NCBI GenBank assembly: GCA_945865355.1
Contig: CAMBDN010000153.1
Location: 1-6,233 of the forward strand
DNA from: Legionella genomosp. 1
Lineage (GTDB): Bacteria > Pseudomonadota > Gammaproteobacteria > Legionellales > Legionellaceae
DNA length: 6,233 bases
Direction of reading: 5' to 3'
The notes below the pieces were generated by a model that did no database searches, had not been told where the DNA came from, and saw nothing but the letters and a program-made list of their open reading frames with translations. Every line of letters starts with the position of its first letter. Within the stretch, counting starts at the first letter, position 1. The position numbers and the translations under genes were made by a program. Positions 4,654 through 6,233 of the stretch are shown in pieces.

Positions 4654-5898
4654 ATGAAAAGACGAATGACCATCATGGCAATTACTTTGCTTGTTGTCTT
4701 TGGTGGAATTATTGCATTTAACCTTATCAAAGGTTTCATGATGAAGCGATTCTTTGCAAGCTTTACGCCACCTGCAGTAACAGTGTCATCTGTCGTCGCT
4801 GAACAAAGGAATTGGGAGCCTCGTATAAATGCCGTTGGTAATTTTGTTGCAATCAATGGTGTCGATGTTACCTCTCAAGCATCAGGTAATGTGATTGGCA
4901 TTCATTTTGACTCAGGACAATACATACAAGCTGCAAAACCACTTATTGATATCGATGACAGCGTCGAGCAAGCCACACTTAAATCAAACCAATCAGAGCT
5001 AGCCTTACAACAAATAAACTACCAAAGACAAGCGGATCTATTTAAACGATCAGCCACGTCTAGCTCAAGTGTTGACGAAGCTCGCGCCAAATTATTACAA
5101 GCACAGGCTGATGTCGAAAAAACACAAGCACTGATTCACCAGAAACATATTACCACCCCCTTTGCAGGCCAAGTAGGTATCCGCCAAGTCGACCTTGGTC
5201 AATACATAACCCCAGGACAAACAGCAATTGCCGCACTGCAAACGATGGACCCACTTTACTTAAATTTTTATTTGCCGGAGCACTTAATTCATCATCTGCA
5301 CCTCAATCAAGCGATTACCTTCTCTGTAGAGCAAAATCCAACGTTATTATTTGAAGGAAAGATAACTGCAATCAACTCTAAAGTTGATTCCAATACGCAC
5401 AATATACAGGTTCAGGCAACACTACCCAATTGCCCATCTACAGCCATACAAAACCCATCCAAGTCGCCCTTGGTTAAATTAAAAAAACGACCTGGAATTA
5501 ACAAGACGCTTATTTCTTGCAACAGTGCGTTGAATGCAAAAAATAGCATTGAGCAGTTTAATTTTATCCCGGGCATGTTTGCTGACATTAAAGTCGAACA
5601 ACCCGTCATACCTAATGTTATTGTTCTACCTACAACGTCAATTTCATATAGTCTCTACGGCAACTCGGTGTATGTCATCGAAAAGGATCCCTCCAATAAG
5701 GATATTCTGATCGTAAAGCGCGTTTTTGTTAAAACGGGAGATCAACAAGGAAATTACATTGTTATCAAAGGTGGCGTTAAAGTAGGTCAGCGAGTTGTTA
5801 GCTCGGGTGAATTAAAACTACAGGACGGCACACGCGTCGTGATTAATAATGACGTAAGATTAAACGATACTGAAGACCTCGACAAACTTGGCGAATAA
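4654..5898 (+). CDS. RND efflux membrane-fusion (adaptor) protein
   Basis: This periplasmic adaptor links an inner-membrane RND pump to an outer-membrane channel. In the 414-residue product, residues about 8-28 form an N-terminal membrane anchor. There follow the first half of the lipoyl domain (SQASGNVIGIHFDSGQYIQA), the helical hairpin (about 103-160), and the second lipoyl half with TPFAGQVGIRQVDLGQYITPGQ. Next come the beta-barrel domain (PLYLNFYLPE onwards, with NIQVQATLPN and FIPGMFADIKV) and the membrane-proximal domain (YVIEKD to GELKLQDGTRVVI). An extra segment of about 40 residues (about 260-304, with Cys260 and Cys289) sits between NIQVQATLP and the PGMF motif, where most homologues have a short loop. 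An upstream in-frame ATG at 4621 lacks a ribosome binding site, while the ATG at 4654 has AGGGA 7 nt before it. The pump gene follows after 42 nt. The exported substrate cannot be read from the sequence. Confidence 0.93.
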   Translation: MKRRMTIMAITLLVVFGGIIAFNLIKGFMMKRFFASFTPPAVTVSSVVAEQRNWEPRINAVGNFVAINGVDVTSQASGNVIGIHFDSGQYIQAAKPLIDIDDSVEQATLKSNQSELALQQINYQRQADLFKRSATSSSSVDEARAKLLQAQADVEKTQALIHQKHITTPFAGQVGIRQVDLGQYITPGQTAIAALQTMDPLYLNFYLPEHLIHHLHLNQAITFSVEQNPTLLFEGKITAINSKVDSNTHNIQVQATLPNCPSTAIQNPSKSPLVKLKKRPGINKTLISCNSALNAKNSIEQFNFIPGMFADIKVEQPVIPNVIVLPTTSISYSLYGNSVYVIEKDPSNKDILIVKRVFVKTGDQQGNYIVIKGGVKVGQRVVSSGELKLQDGTRVVINNDVRLNDTEDLDKLGE

Positions 5899-5940
5899 TT
5901 AGTACTAGCAAATCACAGGATTTTTTTATCAGGATAACAC

Positions 5941-6233
5941 ATGAAATTTACTGATCTGTTTATAAAGCGACCGGTGCTTGCAACAGTGGTTAGCTTATTG
6001 ATCCTGTTGTTTGGATTAAGATCAATCACCAGCATACAAGTTCGCCAGTTCCCACAAATGAATAGCACGGTCATCACCGTTATGACCAGTTATCCAGGGG
6101 CTGATGCTAATTTAATTGGCGGTTTTATTACAACGCCGCTAGAGAGTGCTATCGCTAGTGCAGAAGGCATCGATTATATGACCTCCTCAAGCACACAAGG
6201 TGTAAGCACCATCACTTTAAACATCAAATTAAA
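5941..6233 (+). CDS. RND efflux pump inner-membrane subunit, N-terminal 97 codons, cut by window edge
   Basis: The frame runs open from the ATG at 5941 to the end of the window. It begins MKFTDLFIKRPVLATVVSLL, the standard start of HAE1-type RND pumps (AcrB/MexB relatives): a short amphipathic N-terminus with the conserved F-I-x-R-P, then transmembrane helix 1 (about 11-29). The porter-domain opening follows, with QVRQFPQMNSTVITVMTSYPGADA, where PGA is the family signature, then TTPLESAIASAEGIDYMTSSSTQG and STITLNIKL. These pumps use the proton gradient to export drugs, bile salts or other amphiphiles. AGGA at 5931-5934 lies 6 nt before the ATG. It is the second gene of the operon begun at 4654. 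The proton-relay Asp residues in helix 4 are beyond the window, so activity cannot be judged. Confidence 0.96.
   Translation, partial: MKFTDLFIKRPVLATVVSLLILLFGLRSITSIQVRQFPQMNSTVITVMTSYPGADANLIGGFITTPLESAIASAEGIDYMTSSSTQGVSTITLNIKL

Noticed and set aside
4389..4856. 155-codon minus-strand open frame overlapping the adaptor start
   Set aside because: It overlaps the promoter of the secreted-protein gene and the 5' part of a clear adaptor gene, has no ribosome binding site or family likeness, and has a composition typical of an antisense shadow.

Overview
This 6.2 kb window looks like chromosomal DNA of a moderately AT-rich gammaproteobacterium. The overall protein style suggests the Legionellales (Legionella, Coxiella or Aquicella relatives): the NrdR and GlyA sequences are gammaproteobacterial, there is a small Tyr-rich secreted protein, the RND efflux adaptor carries an insert, and a zeta-kinase-like accessory protein lies next to an insertion sequence. 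This placement is an inference from reading the proteins; no taxonomic marker such as rRNA is present.

Layout. (1) Positions 1-97, minus strand: the N-terminus of an IS4/IS5-type transposase, cut by the window edge. Its IS end lies somewhere before about 150. (2) 199-1604, plus strand: an accessory cluster. It holds a 336-residue P-loop protein with zeta-toxin/NMP-kinase features, a 60-codon acidic ORF overlapping its stop by 7 nt, and a second acidic ORF of about 64 codons with a good ribosome binding site, followed by a weak terminator. (3) 1657-3793, minus strand: a housekeeping block read in the order BON-domain lipoprotein, glyA (serine hydroxymethyltransferase), nrdR (ribonucleotide reductase repressor). 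Gaps of 24 nt and 85 nt suggest co-transcription. (4) 3923-4339, minus strand: a single-gene unit for a secreted 138-residue protein of unknown function. It has a near-consensus sigma70 promoter in front and a textbook intrinsic terminator behind. (5) 4654-6233, plus strand: the start of a tripartite RND efflux operon, with a complete membrane-fusion (adaptor) protein followed after 42 nt by the first 97 codons of the inner-membrane RND pump.

How the genes fit together. GlyA supplies glycine and one-carbon units for nucleotide synthesis, and NrdR controls deoxyribonucleotide production; pairing the two is common in proteobacteria. The adaptor and pump would form one export complex, probably with an outer-membrane channel encoded elsewhere. 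The zeta-like gene and its two small followers form the least explained part of the window. They are a candidate toxin/effector module with possible small partner proteins, placed beside a mobile element and converging on the housekeeping block.
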